Positions 1-13,285 are shown, numbered from the stretch's first letter. The stretch is DNA of 64,000 nt from Lasiosphaeria ovina (GCA_033439765.1 JAULSN010000001.1:4836001-4900000), one strand, 5' to 3'. Numbers and translations: made by a program. The notes: generated by a model from the letters alone, not told the origin.

Positions 1-225
1 TGGCTGGCTTGCTGCAAAAAGCTCTCCTTGCCGACACGTTCAAGGCGGGGGCGATTTATTAGCTAGAAAACTTGCCGGTGCCGTTGTTTACGCTGCAGCG
101 GTTGCCACCGACGACCTTGCCGTGCCTTGCGCTTCGATCATCCCAAGAGCACAACCCCAGAGCTTCGCTATCCACAACTCTGTCCGTGACAATTGTGACA
201 CCTGCATCTACTCATATACTTGGAG
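1..225 (+). other. 5' flank / leader of the Brr6-type gene
   Basis: There is no gene upstream of the first ATG in this stretch. It should contain the leader and proximal promoter of the Brl1/Brr6-like gene that starts at 226. I see no clear TATA box or repeat. Confidence 0.5.
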
Positions 226-1888
226 ATGGATCGTCGAACATTTGAAGGTCCAATGGACTGGGAATACCAGCACGCGCCGCCGGTCGATGCCTCAAGTCCT
301 TTCGCAAAAATTCCCCAAAGGCCACCGATGCGTAAGTTCCTGTCGTCATTCCGTTTCGTGGCCTTGCATTTTTGGCCTCGACCTCTCTTATTTTCGACTT
401 TGGAGAGCTCCATGGCCCCTGCGCACCTAAAAGTCAATCGACCATGCCACCTGCTGACCGAGGGCCGTTTCCCATAGCCTCTTTCGAGTCGCCCTCGCGA
501 TTTGGCCGAGAAAATCCCAACATATTCGCTGCGCCCGCTGCTCCCAGAAGCTCCCCATTCAAGCAACAGGACCAGCCACGACCTCCTCACGCATCATTCT
601 TCAAGCCTCAGCTGCAGAACAGACCGTCGGCTCCGCAGTTTCGGAATCCCGCCTTCACAACACCACAGAAGCGCTTGGACGAGCTCGTCTTCTCCGAGTT
701 CTCTGGCGCCGAGTCAAGCCCCGCCATGACTGATGCGTCGGAGGCGCCGCCAGACACGCCCGACATTGACAGAGACGAAGATTTTGGGAAAATGACCATC
801 ACACCGCATTCTGCCGGCAAGGCACTCTTTAGCAAGAGCATGCAGCGGAGTCGCACGCCAGGGAGAGGCGAAATTGTCCGAGGGAACAGAGACAAGGTCA
901 GGAAGCGCAAGCGCCTGCAAGGTGACAGAGACGTTGGCACCGGGCGAGCTCGATTGGCCCACGCTTCCGACGACTCAGACAGCGACTGGGAAGAGGGATC
1001 AAGCTCAGGAGCACGCAAGTATGGAAAGGGCAAGGGATCCGGGCGTGGCTGGTTTAGTGGATTTCTTGCCGCGGTCAGCGACCACCCCAGCGCTCCAGCA
1101 ATCTTGTCCAAGTGGCTTCAGCTTGGCGTCAATGTCGTCCTTCTCAGCCTCATTCTCTTTGGCATTCTCGCCATCCTGTCACAGGTGCGGTCCGACCTGT
1201 CGCATGCGAGCGAAAAGGCGCGAGCCGCTATTGCTAGTGAAATGGCGCTGTGCGCCGACCACTACGTCAAGAACAACTGCTCTCCAAAGAATGGCCGCCC
1301 CCCAGCTCTCGATGGTCCCTGCAATGAATGGGAGTCGTGTATGAACCAAGATGCGATGGCCGTTATGAAGGTTCAGATTTCTGCCAGGAACATCGCGGAG
1401 ATCATGAACGAGTTTGTGGGAGTCATCACTATCAAGACTTGGGTGAGTGCTAATTCTCCAATAATTGCCCCCTTTGCCCCTTATTGCGGCGGCTAACCTT
1501 CCAACAACAGGGCTTCATCTTGTCTCTATTCCTGGTCACCGTGGTTGCCAGCAACGTGGGCTTCGGGTTTCTTCGCGAGTCGACGCTAGCCAACGCCCAC
1601 GCGCATGCCATGAGGCCAGCGGAGCCTCTCCATTCGCAGCCAGCTGGACTCTCAATGCTCGGGTCTCAGATGCATGACCCTCACCAGGCCTACATCTGGG
1701 CCCCTATCAGTGAGACCCCTCGCCACGTCCGGCGCAACCTATTCGTCGACGACGGGACCGACACGGAGAACTCTCCAGAAGCGAAATTCATTATGCCGCC
1801 GCAGACGCCATCGGGCAGGCGAAGCCCAAGCAAAGGCGAGAGAGGACGGAGTCCCTCTAAGGGGTCCAAGACCAGCAGGGGCTACTAG
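226..1888 (+). CDS. Brl1/Brr6-family nuclear envelope protein
   Basis: Three exons are proposed: 226-331, 406-1442 and 1511-1888 (506 aa), with introns GTAAGT..GAG and GTGAGT..CAG that keep frame. The product has a long disordered N-terminal half with Ser, Pro and Arg. A first membrane segment lies at about residues 274-296. A lumenal loop with four cysteines (C318, C327, C341, C347) follows, and a second membrane segment sits at about 382-400. This two-helix, four-Cys layout is that of the Brl1/Brr6 domain. In yeasts these proteins sit in the nuclear envelope and act in nuclear pore assembly and membrane lipid balance. The second intron falls exactly before the second helix. The start MDRRTFEGP was chosen because it is the first ATG of a frame that joins the domain by splicing. 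The family call is firm; the choice between Brl1 and Brr6 is not. Confidence 0.88.
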
Positions 1889-4371
1889 GGGCCGCGCCGC
1901 GGATGCCAAGTTTTGAGCCGGTGTGGAGATTGGGTTGAGCCCAGGACTTCTCATTGGAAATATTACGATTGTAAATAGGATAGGGATCCCTGGTGTGCTG
2001 AAATGCACAGATTCGGTTTGATTTTTTTTTTTTCAGTTGGGCTTTCTTGTCGGATGGGGATGGAGTTATGCATGTGTGCAGGCGGTAGTCAACATTGTTA
2101 TCGATGTAGAACGCATGGTTGTTTATCACACCCACACCCTGGTGTTGACGCCCTGGCTCCTGTCTTGGGTACCAGGGTCTCTATGTGGGATCTCGAGCTG
2201 TGAATGGTACAACGACGCCATCATGGGGGTCGCTATTCACTATCGTTTCTCTACGAATGAGGCTCAGTGTAGAGCCACCGGCCTCCTTCTAGACCTGGTT
2301 CTAGAAGCCAGGTTGGTTGTCAGTGACAGAGCGAGCCTTGCCTTAATAGCCTCGACGCATTGCCGAACAAGCAAGACGTTGGTTGTTGATACTGGCTGGA
2401 ATGGTGCAACACGAAAACGGCATGGTTCGGGGCTGAAAGCGCCCCGAAATCGGGTTCAGTCCGTGTTAATTGGCAGGGGAGCTGTTAAAGCTTGCCCGAA
2501 TCGAAAGCCTTTCCCATTTTTATCTGTTTGTCATCCAAGACACACACATGGCCCTAGTGCACGAAGGGCGGCTTGGGCCCCTACACATGTCGCACATAAA
2601 TGCCTGAGATCTCGTCGTCACGGTGAGGACTTGCGCATCGCAAGGACCACGTATGACATGATTTCAGCTTTGTTTGACAGTCTTTGCTCGCTTTGTGATT
2701 CCCATGTTGACGATCTAGATCTTTCGAGGCGTCCCGCTTTTTCAGCGTGGCAAGGGAGAGCGGAGAGCGGGGGTGGCAGGGCAGAGGCAGAGTGGACCGC
2801 AACGCCTGTGTGTGTGTGTGTGCTCTGTGGGTGGGTGGGTGGCGGCCGATGTGTGGCTGGTTGGTCGGGCTCAGGATTGGCCGATGAGCCAATGGCACCA
2901 TCATTTTGACTTGCAGCCTCATCTTGTGCCGTCCCGACACTCTCACTGGCTGCGCCAAAAGAAAAACGGTTGGGGACTTGTTCCCGGATCCCATCTTCAA
3001 GGGTGCCCTTTTTTGCGGCTGCAACTCGTCCCGAGAATGGGACTGCCATGCTCATTTCCTACCGGCTCGGACTCTTGGTACTCCTTCTACGGATATGTGT
3101 GCAGAACCTAACCTACGAGGCTAAACTCCCATCGATTCCCCTAGAAAGGTTAACTTGGTTGTAGGAAGTATTCCCTACGGATAATCCGTACATTCACGAA
3201 GTATTACATACCTTGCACGTGTAAGATCAAATGTGTGTACGGATGTTATCGTTTGTACGATATATACGCCAATTCTCGGGGAGCTTAGTTCGGATGGAAG
3301 GGACCACCCATGGTGCCGTCGTGGCGTGGACCTCGATAGCCGCTGAGGATGCCAGTCCCAAAGCTACACTAGCCACACAACGAAGGAATGTGGAAGCTCT
3401 CTCCTGAGCTTCTGCATGGGCGTGTTGTATTAGCTTGCCAACCGTAGCCTACGGATCGTGGCTGATGGACCGGGCTCTGCCCACTTCCTGCTGCGCTGCC
3501 AACTCTTGTCGAGGTGCTGTCTTTGTTTGGAGCATCAGAATTTAGAAGTATTGAGTTTAGGTGCCTCAAAGGATACCTTTTCTGGACTAACGTTGATAGA
3601 GGATTGTGGGTTTAACCATGGATGATGCCTGGAGGGCTGGCCTCCCTAAGGTATTAGTAAGGTGCGTGCGTTATGTACAGGTACGTAGATAAACTAGTGT
3701 AAATGCACACCATCGCGGACAGAACAGTTGAATGGTGAACCCGATGTTAAATTTTCTTGAGCCTCCTTCCTCCTCTCTGTTAGATATAATATTAATACCG
3801 GAGTTGTACTAATGCGAATTGCGTGGTTCTAATCTCTGCACTCATGCAGCAACATCCCGCCAGGCGACCCGCGACCTTGGCCTCGCTTGTGCGGGCAGCT
3901 GCCACTAGGGTGGTTTCCATTTATATCTAGAACTACCTAGGTCGGTTGATCGCGACCGCCATAGCTTTGATAGCGGATCACCACGATACCTACCCAGCGT
4001 CCTCGTCCCAGGGCGCCGTCCTCGGGAAGCTTGAGCTGTCAATGTTCGCTGTCCATGGTCTCGTGCAATACAATATTTAAGGTCTTGCCCCGCAACACAC
4101 CAAGGCATGGGTTTCCCATGTCCATCCTGGCCAAATTCCCATCGGCATAATAAATTCCCTTGCATGCCCACTTATGCCATTTGGCACTCAACCCGCGCCT
4201 TTGGAACCGCACATCAGTCCGAGGGCCCTAGACCGGGCTAGTTTCGCGCCTACGTGACCTACGCTCCTAATCGTCTCTGAGAATGGTAGTACACGCTAAG
4301 CTTGTCCTCCGACTCCGACTCTCCTCTGCCGACTGCGCCTGAGGAGAGAGGCACCGGCTCCGGTCCCTGTA
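1889..4371. other. Intergenic, about 2.5 kb
   Basis: Open frames exist here (for example 2037-2909), but they have no domain, no codon bias like the neighbours and no recognisable start context. A short TG run (about 2809-2822) and CCAAT-like sites (about 2878-2895) are present. The stretch should contain the 3' end of the Brr6-type transcript and the promoter of the Zn2Cys6 gene. I found no RNA gene. Confidence 0.5.
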
Positions 4372-7233
4372 ATGGATGCCTTGGACGACGCCATGGACGA
4401 AGACAAGCCAGGCGACAGACCCCCTCCCCCCGCGCCTCAGCGAAAGCCACCGCCGGCTACCGGCAAGCATCCTGCGGCGTCGGCCTTGAGCCCGTCTGCA
4501 CTCTCGCCGACTGCCGACCCGAGTTCTTCGACCGGCAGTGCCCAGGGCACGTCGAAACGGAGAAGGGGCTTGGGAGTTGTCACGCCGAACGCTTGCACGG
4601 AATGTCGCAAAAAACGCGCTAAGGTCAGACAGAACTGGTTTTTGTTTTGTTCGCCCTTCCTTCCTTGATTACTCTTTCTCCGCCCCCAACTGCCTGTCGC
4701 GCATGACCCTCCACCAAAAAGAGAGATAGAAATGGGAAATATGTGCTAAATATTCCTTCTTGCGACACAGTGCGATGGGCAGACGCCATGCGCTCGGTGC
4801 AGGGCCCAAAAGGATGTCGAGTGTGTATACGAAATACCCGTCCGTCAGTCCAAAGAAACCCTTCGGCACGAAATCGACCAACTCCGCCGCCAGCAACGCA
4901 GCAGCGAGCAAGTCCTGTCTGCCCTCGCCCATCCTGACCCCCGGGAGGAGGTTTTAACGCGCCTACGCAATGGGCAGACGGTCGAGGTTATATCAGAATG
5001 GCTTCGGGCGGATCTGGCTTCGGGAACCGGCTCCCATCCGCCCGGCCATGGGGGCGGTACGCCTACCATTGCTAGATTTACAAGCGCCGGAGCCAGCGGC
5101 ACCAGCAGCTATCCCGTGATAGCTCCAGGGATAAGCAAAGCCATGAGCCCAGTTTCCACCCAGCACCCGCACAGCAGCATGAGGCTCGAGGCGGAGCAGC
5201 AGAGCCCGTGGGGTGGACACTTCTCTTCCCACAGTACGACTCGTAGCGATTCGCAAGCCGAGACCATGAACTGGAGCTCGGAGACTGTTAGAGGCCTGCC
5301 GCAATCGATGGTGGGATCGTGGCTCGAGAGTCAAGGCCAAGGCGGCATATCTGATCCTCCGAGGTTCCGTGGTCTAGATCAACTCCTCGCTCCTGATTTG
5401 CCTGAGATGCGAGTACCTCCTGGGACGTGGACAACGATCACGGCGGATGCTGGGCTTGTTCAGCACCTGCTGACTCTCTACTTTTGCTGGGAGTATCCCA
5501 CCTTTGCTTCGTTGAGTAAGGAGCACTTTCTCCGCGACTTCATGGAAGGTCGGACTCGCTTTTGCTCGTCCATCCTTGTCAACGCTCTCTTGGCCTTGGG
5601 ATGCCGCTTTTCCAGTCGACCGAGTACTCGAGCCAACCCAGACGACCCCCACACCTCGGGAGACCACTTCTTCAAAGAGTCGCAACGGCTCTTTTACCAA
5701 GAAGAAAACCACCACTCATTAACCACAATTCAGGCCCTAGGGATAATGTCCATCAGGGAAGCGAGCTGCGGCCGAGATTCGGAGAGCTGGTATTACGCAG
5801 GCCAGAGCATCCGGCTGGCCATTGAAATGGGATTGCATCGTCTGCAAGACGATGGAAGGGACGACGACGAAAGTGCCGTCCAGGCCGCTACCTTTTGGGG
5901 GGCGTTTGCCCTAGACCAGTACGCAGCATTGGCCCTTTCCACCTCTGTCCGCCCCACGTTTACCCATCTTGGACCCTAACATGCAAGCAGCGCGTGGTCC
6001 CTGGCAACAGGCTCACTTCCTCAATGCTCTTGTTTTCCTCGCCTACCGCCGAAGCCCGCTATCATTGATGACATTGAAGCGTCGCTGTGGATCCCATATA
6101 CAGACGACGGTAAAGGAATCACGATCCCCGGCCCGGCTCTGGAGGGAAAACTAAACCACTCACCAGGGGCTCCCCTCCAGCGCTCGTGCGAGCAGCCTTC
6201 GAATGTTCGTTCCGTATACACGTGCTTTTGCGAGCTCAGCGAGCTCGTTCACCAATCACTATACATACTCCATTCTCCCGGCAGACCGTTGACAAGCAGA
6301 GACTTGCTTAATATCTACACCCAGTACCTGAATTGGTATGGCCGGATACCAGAGGTATTGCGATTGGGACACAACTTTACCCCTGCTGTCTTGTTTGCTC
6401 AGTAAGCTCCTTGCCTGGCGGCCATGGCTGGCGCATTTTGGCACAACGAGATATTCTGACGCTTAATGTTTAGCATGTATTATCACTTTGCCATTCTTCT
6501 TCTGTTTCGGCCTCTCATAAAACTGCGGATCATTGGATCGAGCATATCTCCGCGCGATGTATGCTCGCAGGCGGCTGATGCCATCTCGGGACTTTTGCGG
6601 TCATACTCGCAGCTTTACACGTTGCGGCGCACTCCGTCTTTCGTCCCGTACTTTGTACTTACGTCTTCGATCATGCATCTTGCCATCGGGGCGACTGTTG
6701 GCGAAGTCTCGGCTCCAACTGCAGGAGGCGGCGAATCTACGCAAGGCGGGCAGATGCCACAATCATCTCATTCAGCTCCTGCGAGGGTGCCGAGAATAGG
6801 ACCTCGTGTTGCCGAAGCAATCAGCCGCGGCATCGCAGATTTGACTGAGATGGCACCCTGCCACCATTTTGCAGCGCAAGCTCTCAACATTCTCCGCTTT
6901 TTGGTGAAGAAGTGGAACATCGACGTCGACATACACACAACTAATGATCAAGAGTTACCGCCTATACAGCCCCCAGACTATGCACAAGCCACGCGGCCCG
7001 TGACAAGCAGCCTCAACTTCTTTGTGCCAAACGTCATGGAAGCAGACTTTAACTGCACCTGGGGCGAGGGTTCTCCGGCAGCGCCGGGTGCCGCCACAAG
7101 CCCGAGGCCAAGCACTGCTCACGAAATGGCCAACGCATCAGAAAACCCATTGTTCTGGCCCTTCCCGATGCAGGGGCGCCCCATACTGCCGACTGGACAA
7201 GAGTTGGAAGAGGCAGGTTTCGAGCTGCTTTAG
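4372..7233 (+). CDS. Zn2Cys6 fungal transcription factor
   Basis: Four exons are proposed: 4372-4623, 4771-5918, 5991-6401 and 6474-7233 (856 aa). All three introns have GT-AG ends and restore frame. The binuclear zinc cluster has C75, C78, C85, C91, C94 and C102, and is split by the first intron exactly before C85. A coiled coil follows at about 108-136. A fungal-specific middle homology region begins with LYFCWEYPTFASL near residue 320 and continues through WGAFALDHAWSLATG, which is created by the second splice. This arrangement is typical of regulators annotated as NirA/Nit-4-like, but many paralogues share it, so the target pathway cannot be read from sequence. It would act in the nucleus as a DNA-binding regulator. 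The neighbours give no pathway hint. Confidence 0.88.
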
Positions 7234-8565
7234 TGAGGCGTCGGTAAATTGCAGCAGACCATCAAGGCTAGGGCGCAGCTAGCCTTGTGGCAACTTCTCA
7301 GACGCCGGGTTTTTTCTCGAGGCTACCCGGGTACTCTGTATAGACAACAAAGACAAAAGGGCCCACATGCCCAGCAAGGCCATGGCGGCGGGATACAGCG
7401 CTCGGCACACACGACATCTAATGAGGGAGGGTAATGGCATCAAAAGCCAGGGGTTTGGTGTTGAGTTGCCGCCTTTGTACGACATTTCAGATTTGTGAGC
7501 CGGCGCATGGTAGGGGAGCAAGATGGCCGGCTGTTTAGTTCGATTCGATACCCATGCCGTATTCTTGATCTGGGAAGTAAAAATAATGGCATGCCATCCG
7601 TCTTTTGTAACATGCGGCGAAGTCAGGGATTTGGAGCCTCTGGAGCTATATGCGGAACTCGGGGAAGTCTGTGATCAGTACCAAACATTGTTCACCAACC
7701 AACCACCCTAGCAGGACCTCCCAAGCGGCCCGCGAGACAATATTCTCGGCAAGTTGACTGGGAGGCTGCGGTTATTCCTCTCCGTCTCACCACCGGAGCC
7801 GGCTACTTGCATCCTTGTAATCAAGGTTTAAGCTCAGGAACGGAGAAGAGCCATTTCTGTTCTGCCAGTGACAGTTTGTGGCGGCGAAGGTCCACCAGCA
7901 GTTTGCCGTGAAGGGGAAAGGGCAGGACGGTAAAATGTTGTCGTCATACGTGCACTCCGGAAGAGGTTCGCGAAGAGAGTGGGAGACAACGCAACCCACC
8001 TCCCCCCCCCCAGAGCCGGGGCGCATCGACTTGCAGGCTTGAAACGCAGCTAGTGCAGCCATCGCCTCCCGAATGAGCGCAGCGGATACCGGATTCAGCT
8101 GTTGCTCTTTGGTGGCCGGCGGAATTCTGGAATGATTCTGATGGTCCGTTGCTCTCCCCTGCCTGTCTTGGCTCATCTGAAGACAAGATGGGCAGGGCCG
8201 CCAACGGGGCCCTGCAAATCCCCTCCCCACCGTTCCCGAGGACAAACAATGGGCCAACAGCAAGGCCCATCCTCAGAGGGCATTGGTGGGTTGTGATTGG
8301 CCGCCACTATGCAGGCTTGGTGTTTCGAAACGCTCAACCAGCAGCAGGCGTCTTGCGGTGTTGCTCCTTGCTGCTCCCTGTTGCTCCTGGAAGTGTTTCA
8401 GGTGGCACAGCACCCCCCAATTAAAGGCCTGTTCTCCGAAAAACCCTCCCGCAAGTCTGCCCTACGATCTGCCGCACCCTGTCATCGCTGTGCGGCCCAA
8501 TTGCCAGCAGTGGGTGGATGGATGGTCTGTCTCCATCGCCGCCGGGGTGTCCTCGTTGATTGACG

Positions 8566-8597
<32 letters not shown>

Positions 8598-9125
8598 GCC
8601 CATATCCGTACCGTGGACGGAGATCGTGGGCATCTGGCCCAGCGCTGGCCCATCTTTCAGTTCTTCCTCCTTCCTCCCCGCGCGACCTTGGACCTTCTCC
8701 GCGTTCTCTTTTGGTCGCTCCCGGTTTCTCGGTGCCTCTAACCCACACCCCCTGCTGCTGCTCGTTGTTTCTGGGATTGGTTTTGCCTTTGATTCTGGAG
8801 CTGGCGCTGTTGCTTTTGGTGGTGGCACACACACACGGCGGACCGTGGCCTCGTATTATATCCTCGAGTTGGTCCCGCTCCCGCGCAAAGGGCACGCACA
8901 CGGCCACTACACACCCACCACCTGGACCCAGAACTTACTCAGGTCGGCGCCCGCTGCTGTCTGGACCACCCACTTCCAATTGGCAACTCTTTCGCCATGG
9001 CCTGAGCCGAAAGGCCTTTTTCATGTTTTCTGTTTGCCATCGCGTCGATATACACTCGCACATATATATACTTGCGCGACCTCCAGACTGAAGGCCGGCC
9101 GAGGTCAGCCTCCGGCCGCTCCCTC
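7234..9125. other. Intergenic, about 1.9 kb
   Basis: No supportable gene. The open frames at 7787-8263 and 8283-8907 are low-complexity or shadow each other on both strands. The distal part probably holds the long leader and promoter of the C2H2 gene, including a CTG run at 8571-8597 and a TATATATA stretch near 9062. Confidence 0.5.
8571..8597 (+). repeat. (CTG)9 trinucleotide microsatellite
   Basis: Nine perfect CTG units lie about 530 bp upstream of the C2H2 zinc-finger start codon, possibly inside its leader. Confidence 0.9.
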
Positions 9126-10868
9126 ATGGATCCGTTCCGCAACCCTCCACCCGACAGCTTAGCCGCCGCCCGGCTTCATGTGCAGGCCCTCACCGACTGC
9201 GGTCTCCCACGAGAGGCTCTGCTGCGAGCCCTTCTCGAGAACTATGGCCCCAGCGAAGGTAGGCTTTGGTGATGCGGGCGCCGTTTTTTAATCTCTCAAG
9301 CAACACGCGGCTGACTTGTTTCAGCTGACGCTCCGATGAGCATGGAGATGGACGCGGGGCATCAAAACCAACAGCAACAGGATCAGCAGCAGCACCAGCG
9401 ACAACAGCAACTGCAACAACATCCTCTGTTAGAAAAGATGGCCGGCGCCACCTATAATACTCGGCTATCCGTGTCAACGACGAGCTCCCGGTCATCGGGA
9501 AGGGCGAGTGTCCTCTCCACGGCGGCGTCGGTGAGCTCGGTTTCGACACAGGCAACCCAAGAAATGCCGCCGCCTCTAACTTTACAGACGCCCACGTCGG
9601 CGCCCGCCCCCGCGCTGACGCCGGCGCCCGTTGCCGCGAAGAGCAACAATCGAGGGACGTCCAAACCCCAGGGCGCCTACTGGTGCACCTTTTGCGATGT
9701 CGCCTTCCAGCGCAAGTTCGACTGGAAGCGCCACGAGGAAGAATTCCACGAGCGGTACAAGCGGTATCCGTGCCCGAATTGCAACCGCATCTTCTGGGGC
9801 GCCAATTCCTTTAACCAGCACCACAAGAACGCCCACGGCTGCACAACATGTCCACACGCCGATGCGGTAGTCAGGTATACGCATCGCAAGCAGGCATGGG
9901 CCTGCGGCTTCTGCGGCGGGTTTCTCAGCTCGCGGGATCGCTATTTCGATCACGTCGCCCGCCACTACGAGGACGGCTGCAACAAGCAGCACTGGAACCA
10001 CTCCCTCGTTGTCTACGGGTTGTTGCACCAGCCCATCATTAACCACGCCTGGAAGGAGCTGGATGCAGCTCTATACGGTCACCTGCCGCGCGGCCAGCAA
10101 CCAATGCTCGAGTGGAATATAGAATTGACGGGGCATGCCCAGGGGTTTCTGGAAGGAGAGAGCCCGGGGAAGCTGCAAGACCTCCTCGAGTTCTTCAACG
10201 AGACGCGCGACGACCCGCGATTCCTTGCCCGCCTGGCTCACGACCAAGCCGTGATTCTCTTAAGACACGAGATGCCCTCACCAGTCGCATCTACACCTGC
10301 CCTTCGGCCCATCTCAGAGCCCCCAAAGCCGAGGCCAAAGCCATCCATGGCGTCGTCAACGAAACATTTGTCAACGCCCCAGCACGGTAGTAGCATAACC
10401 CGGAAATACGATGGCCATCCGATACTGAAGCGGCAGCGCAGCATAGCACCTGCTCCGTCCAACTTCTCGAGGCCCCACGTCTTGCCGGGGACTTCTCACC
10501 AGCTCGACCAGAGCACGCTCATGTCGCCGTTCCCGCAGACTATCTTGGAGGCCCCGGAAGGGGATTTCTTTGACATGGCCACTGCTCAGATGCAGCAAGC
10601 GCAGCATCTCACTGGCGTCCACGCGCGTTTGCAAGCCCAAAACCACCAACAGCAACAGCAACATCATCCACATCCGCAGCAGCACCAACAACCATCACAT
10701 CAACGACACCACAACCCAAACCAATTAGCCGCCATCCCGAACCTACACAATAGTATGTTTGAGGACTGGAGCAGCATAGCGGCAACGGTCGTGGACGAAT
10801 CGGCCTTTTCCATGACCGAGGAGTGGGAGACAGAGCTCGGGAGTCCCCACCCCAGGCCGGGTGGCTGA
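9126..10868 (+). CDS. C2H2 zinc-finger protein, Gln-rich
   Basis: Two exons are proposed: 9126-9258 and 9325-10868 (558 aa). The first exon encodes 44 residues beginning MDPFRNPPPDSLAAARL; the intron is GTAGGC..TTTCAG and splices in phase 1. The order is a Gln-rich stretch (about 55-76), a Ser/Thr/Pro-rich linker, then three zinc fingers. Finger 1 starts at C165 (CX2CX12HX4H), finger 2 near residue 194 (CX2CX12HX4H), and finger 3 near 238 (CX2CX12HX3H). An extra CTTC pair lies between fingers 2 and 3. A second Gln/His-rich tract lies near residue 430-465, encoded by imperfect CAG/CAA/CAC codons. It is probably a nuclear DNA-binding protein. I recognise the architecture but not a named orthologue. 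Confidence 0.85.
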
Positions 10869-11052
10869 TCCTCTTTTTTTTTCTTTTCTTCTTTTTCTTT
10901 TCACTCTTCTTGTTTTTCTTCTTTTCCGTATTGAATGGCAAAATAGGCGACAGGCGTTTCAGCGTGTGCGGGGAGCGGGTGTTAGAGGAGCATTCGCGCC
11001 CAGGGTTGCAAGCCATTGGCGGCTGCTCCCTTGTTTCCATCGTCATCTTGGC

Positions 11053-11086
11053 CATCCATCGAATCCATCGAATCCATCGAATCCAT
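11053..11086 (+). repeat. Nine-base tandem repeat, unit ATCCATCGA
   Basis: About three and a half copies of ATCCATCGA lie in tandem downstream of the C2H2 gene, followed by degenerate ATCC-type copies. Confidence 0.8.
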
Positions 11087-12105
11087 CCGTCCATCTATCA
11101 ATCGAAGCCATCATTTTCCTCCAATCAAATCTTTTGCTTCTGCTTTGCACTTGGGGTTGAGATGATGAATGGGTTCCATCTCTTATCCGCTGGCTTGTCT
11201 CTGTCTTTTTCTTTTTTTCCTCTTGGTGTGCCTTCTTTTCTCTTTTCTTTTCTCTTTTTCTCTTCTTTCTTTTCGCTTGGGTCCTTCTCCGCATCAATCC
11301 CACCTACGCTAACTTGATCGCGAGGTCGGACCTACTCAATATTTATACCAATTTTTTTTTTCTTTCCTTTCTTCTAATGACAGCTATGGTAATGTGTGTA
11401 TCTAGATCTGGGCAGACGGGCGGCGGCGTGGGCATGTGCGGGGAGTGTGGGAGTGTTACCACGGCAGGCATTGCGGCATCCTGGCTTGCGAGCGACGGGC
11501 GGCGGGCGGTTGGGGGGGGGGCTTGATTGACAGATACCGCGCGGGGTAATGCGACATAAAAGTTCGAACCAGGAAGAGGGTGGTAAGCAACCAAAGGGCG
11601 AAGGGGATCCCCCCCAACCCTTACAGACTGGCACATATAGGGCATTGGGACGCTCCAAAAAGAGGATAGCAATGACATCCAGCAGGTGTACATCCAAGCT
11701 ATCTTGACTTGGAAAGCTGCACAGTGCGGTCTGGTGTTCTTTGTTCTGGAGCGATGCCGATGCCGATGCCGATGAGCGACGGGGCGGCCGGACAACATCG
11801 ACGAGGCCACGGCCACGGCCAAGCCCGACAGGTCGAATTGGAAATGATGTCACCCTAGCAAAAAAAAGAAAGGCCCGAACCTGAGCCTCAATAACCAACG
11901 CTTCAGATTGATTGCCCGATCATTTCGCTCTTTCAGCGCACACGCACAAGCACAAGCACGACATCAAGACGCGGTGCGGTGACGTGCTGTGCGTTGCTGT
12001 GCCGCGCAGTTAAGCGCTTAGGCGTTTCGTCGCGCCTCGCGGAGGACGGAACCTGAAACCTGCATGTTTATTTTTTTTTAGGTGCTTACCTTACCTGTGT
12101 TTTTT

Positions 12106-12130
12106 CCCTGCCCTGCCCTGCCCTGCCCTG
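12106..12130 (+). repeat. (CCCTG)5 pentanucleotide repeat
   Basis: Five perfect CCCTG units, followed by two interrupted ones, in an intergenic region. Confidence 0.85.
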
Positions 12131-13021
12131 CTGCCCTGCTTCCTTCTTTCAGTGGCCGTTGCCCTGCGCTTGGCCTTGCACCCCCTGAACGGTTGTTGTT
12201 GCTGCTGCTGCTGGGGTGGGGGGGCCCCCACTGCCCTGAACCGCGCTCAGCCTCAGCGGTGGAAAACGGTGAGCTTCAGGGGGGAAGCAAGGCAACGCAA
12301 GGCAAGGCAACCTGAGCAAAAGCTATACATAGCCTCGTCTCGTCACCTGCGTGTGTTTCTGCTGGCAAATGGGACGACGTGCACCCACCCAACCAGGCTA
12401 TTCTGGTCTGCGCGCGGGCGGGCGTGATTGGACCCCGGGCGGACTCAGTCGGCGACGTCCGCTGCACCTGAGACAGCTCGCACCTGTCACTGGGTGACTG
12501 GTCAGCCTTACGGACACCTCCTACCGTAGGTCCTTACGGTGGTAATCTAGGGGATGGGATTGGGGGGAAAGTGTTACAGGTGAGGTGGTGAGAGTCATTA
12601 TTACTTGGTGGTGTAGGTAGATATTAGCTGAAAAACACGGTGCTACTCGTCGATGCCGAGGGTTTGTCTATATCAAGGCGTGTGTGGATTTTCTCTTAAA
12701 ATGGAGGTGATGGGTCGTGATCGTTTTCTGGGCTGGTGGTTTTACACTCATCGTACCCTCCGGTTCAGACTTCTGCCTTTTCGACTCCTCGTTCGCTCAG
12801 ATTGTCGTATATACTTTGACCCAAGACTCTCTCGATCAGCTTGTGACATTCTTCGGGAGGTTCGGGCTGACGTAAAATCGCTTTCCTCAGGCCGCTCATG
12901 TACGTCAGCGCCTGTGACTCACGCAAACTCGTTCAAGTACTAACCAAGGACATCGGGGCCGGCAGAAGACAAAACAAGATAGCTCCAAGCCCAGCCACAT
13001 ATTCCTAGTCCTCAAGGAACC

Positions 13022-13285
13022 ATGATGAACACCGGCAAAAGCACTAAGTCCACCTCCGCCGCAATAGGAGGATCTGGATACCAATACCAATACCAACCTG
13101 GATCCGAGAACCCGGCAGAGCACTATTCCTCAATGGACCGGTGGGTGGGCGAGACCGCGCGCGATGAGCCGTGGAGTCCCGTCAACCCGCGCGGCTATGC
13201 CTACAGCCCAGCGAGCAAGGGCGGCCACGGGAAGAAGGGGAAGGGCGGGACCGACGCCGGCAAGTCCAAGAGCAAGAGCAAGTGA
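13022..13285 (+). CDS. Small basic hypothetical protein
   Basis: Single exon, 87 aa, starting with a double ATG in good context (AACCATGATG). The composition is ordered: Ser/Thr-rich N terminus, a YQYQYQ patch, a central segment with SSMDRWVGETARDEPW, and a Gly/Lys-rich tail ending in SKSKSK. GC-rich wobble positions and the long leader without competing frames favour a real gene. I recognise no domain. The Trp/Arg-rich centre between two disordered ends looks like a conserved core, but this is inference. Chance is still possible for such a short frame. Confidence 0.5.
   Translation: MMNTGKSTKSTSAAIGGSGYQYQYQPGSENPAEHYSSMDRWVGETARDEPWSPVNPRGYAYSPASKGGHGKKGKGGTDAGKSKSKSK

Larger units (their letters stand above)
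10869..13021. other. Intergenic, about 2.2 kb, repeat-rich
   Basis: It starts with a T-rich tract after the C2H2 stop. It then holds a nine-base minisatellite (ATCCATCGA) at about 11053-11086, GATGCC repeats near 11755-11775 and a CCCTG run at 12106-12130. A small hairpin with arms ACCGTA/TACGGT lies near 12522-12540. Open frames on the minus strand at 11343-11898 lack coding character. Confidence 0.5.

Noticed and set aside
2037..2909. 290-codon plus-strand frame after the Brr6-type gene
   Set aside because: No domain, mixed composition, no codon bias, and translated microsatellite (VCVCVL); likely chance.
11555..11600. GGTTCGAAC box-B-like sequence on the minus strand
   Set aside because: No pairing stems around it, so not a tRNA gene.
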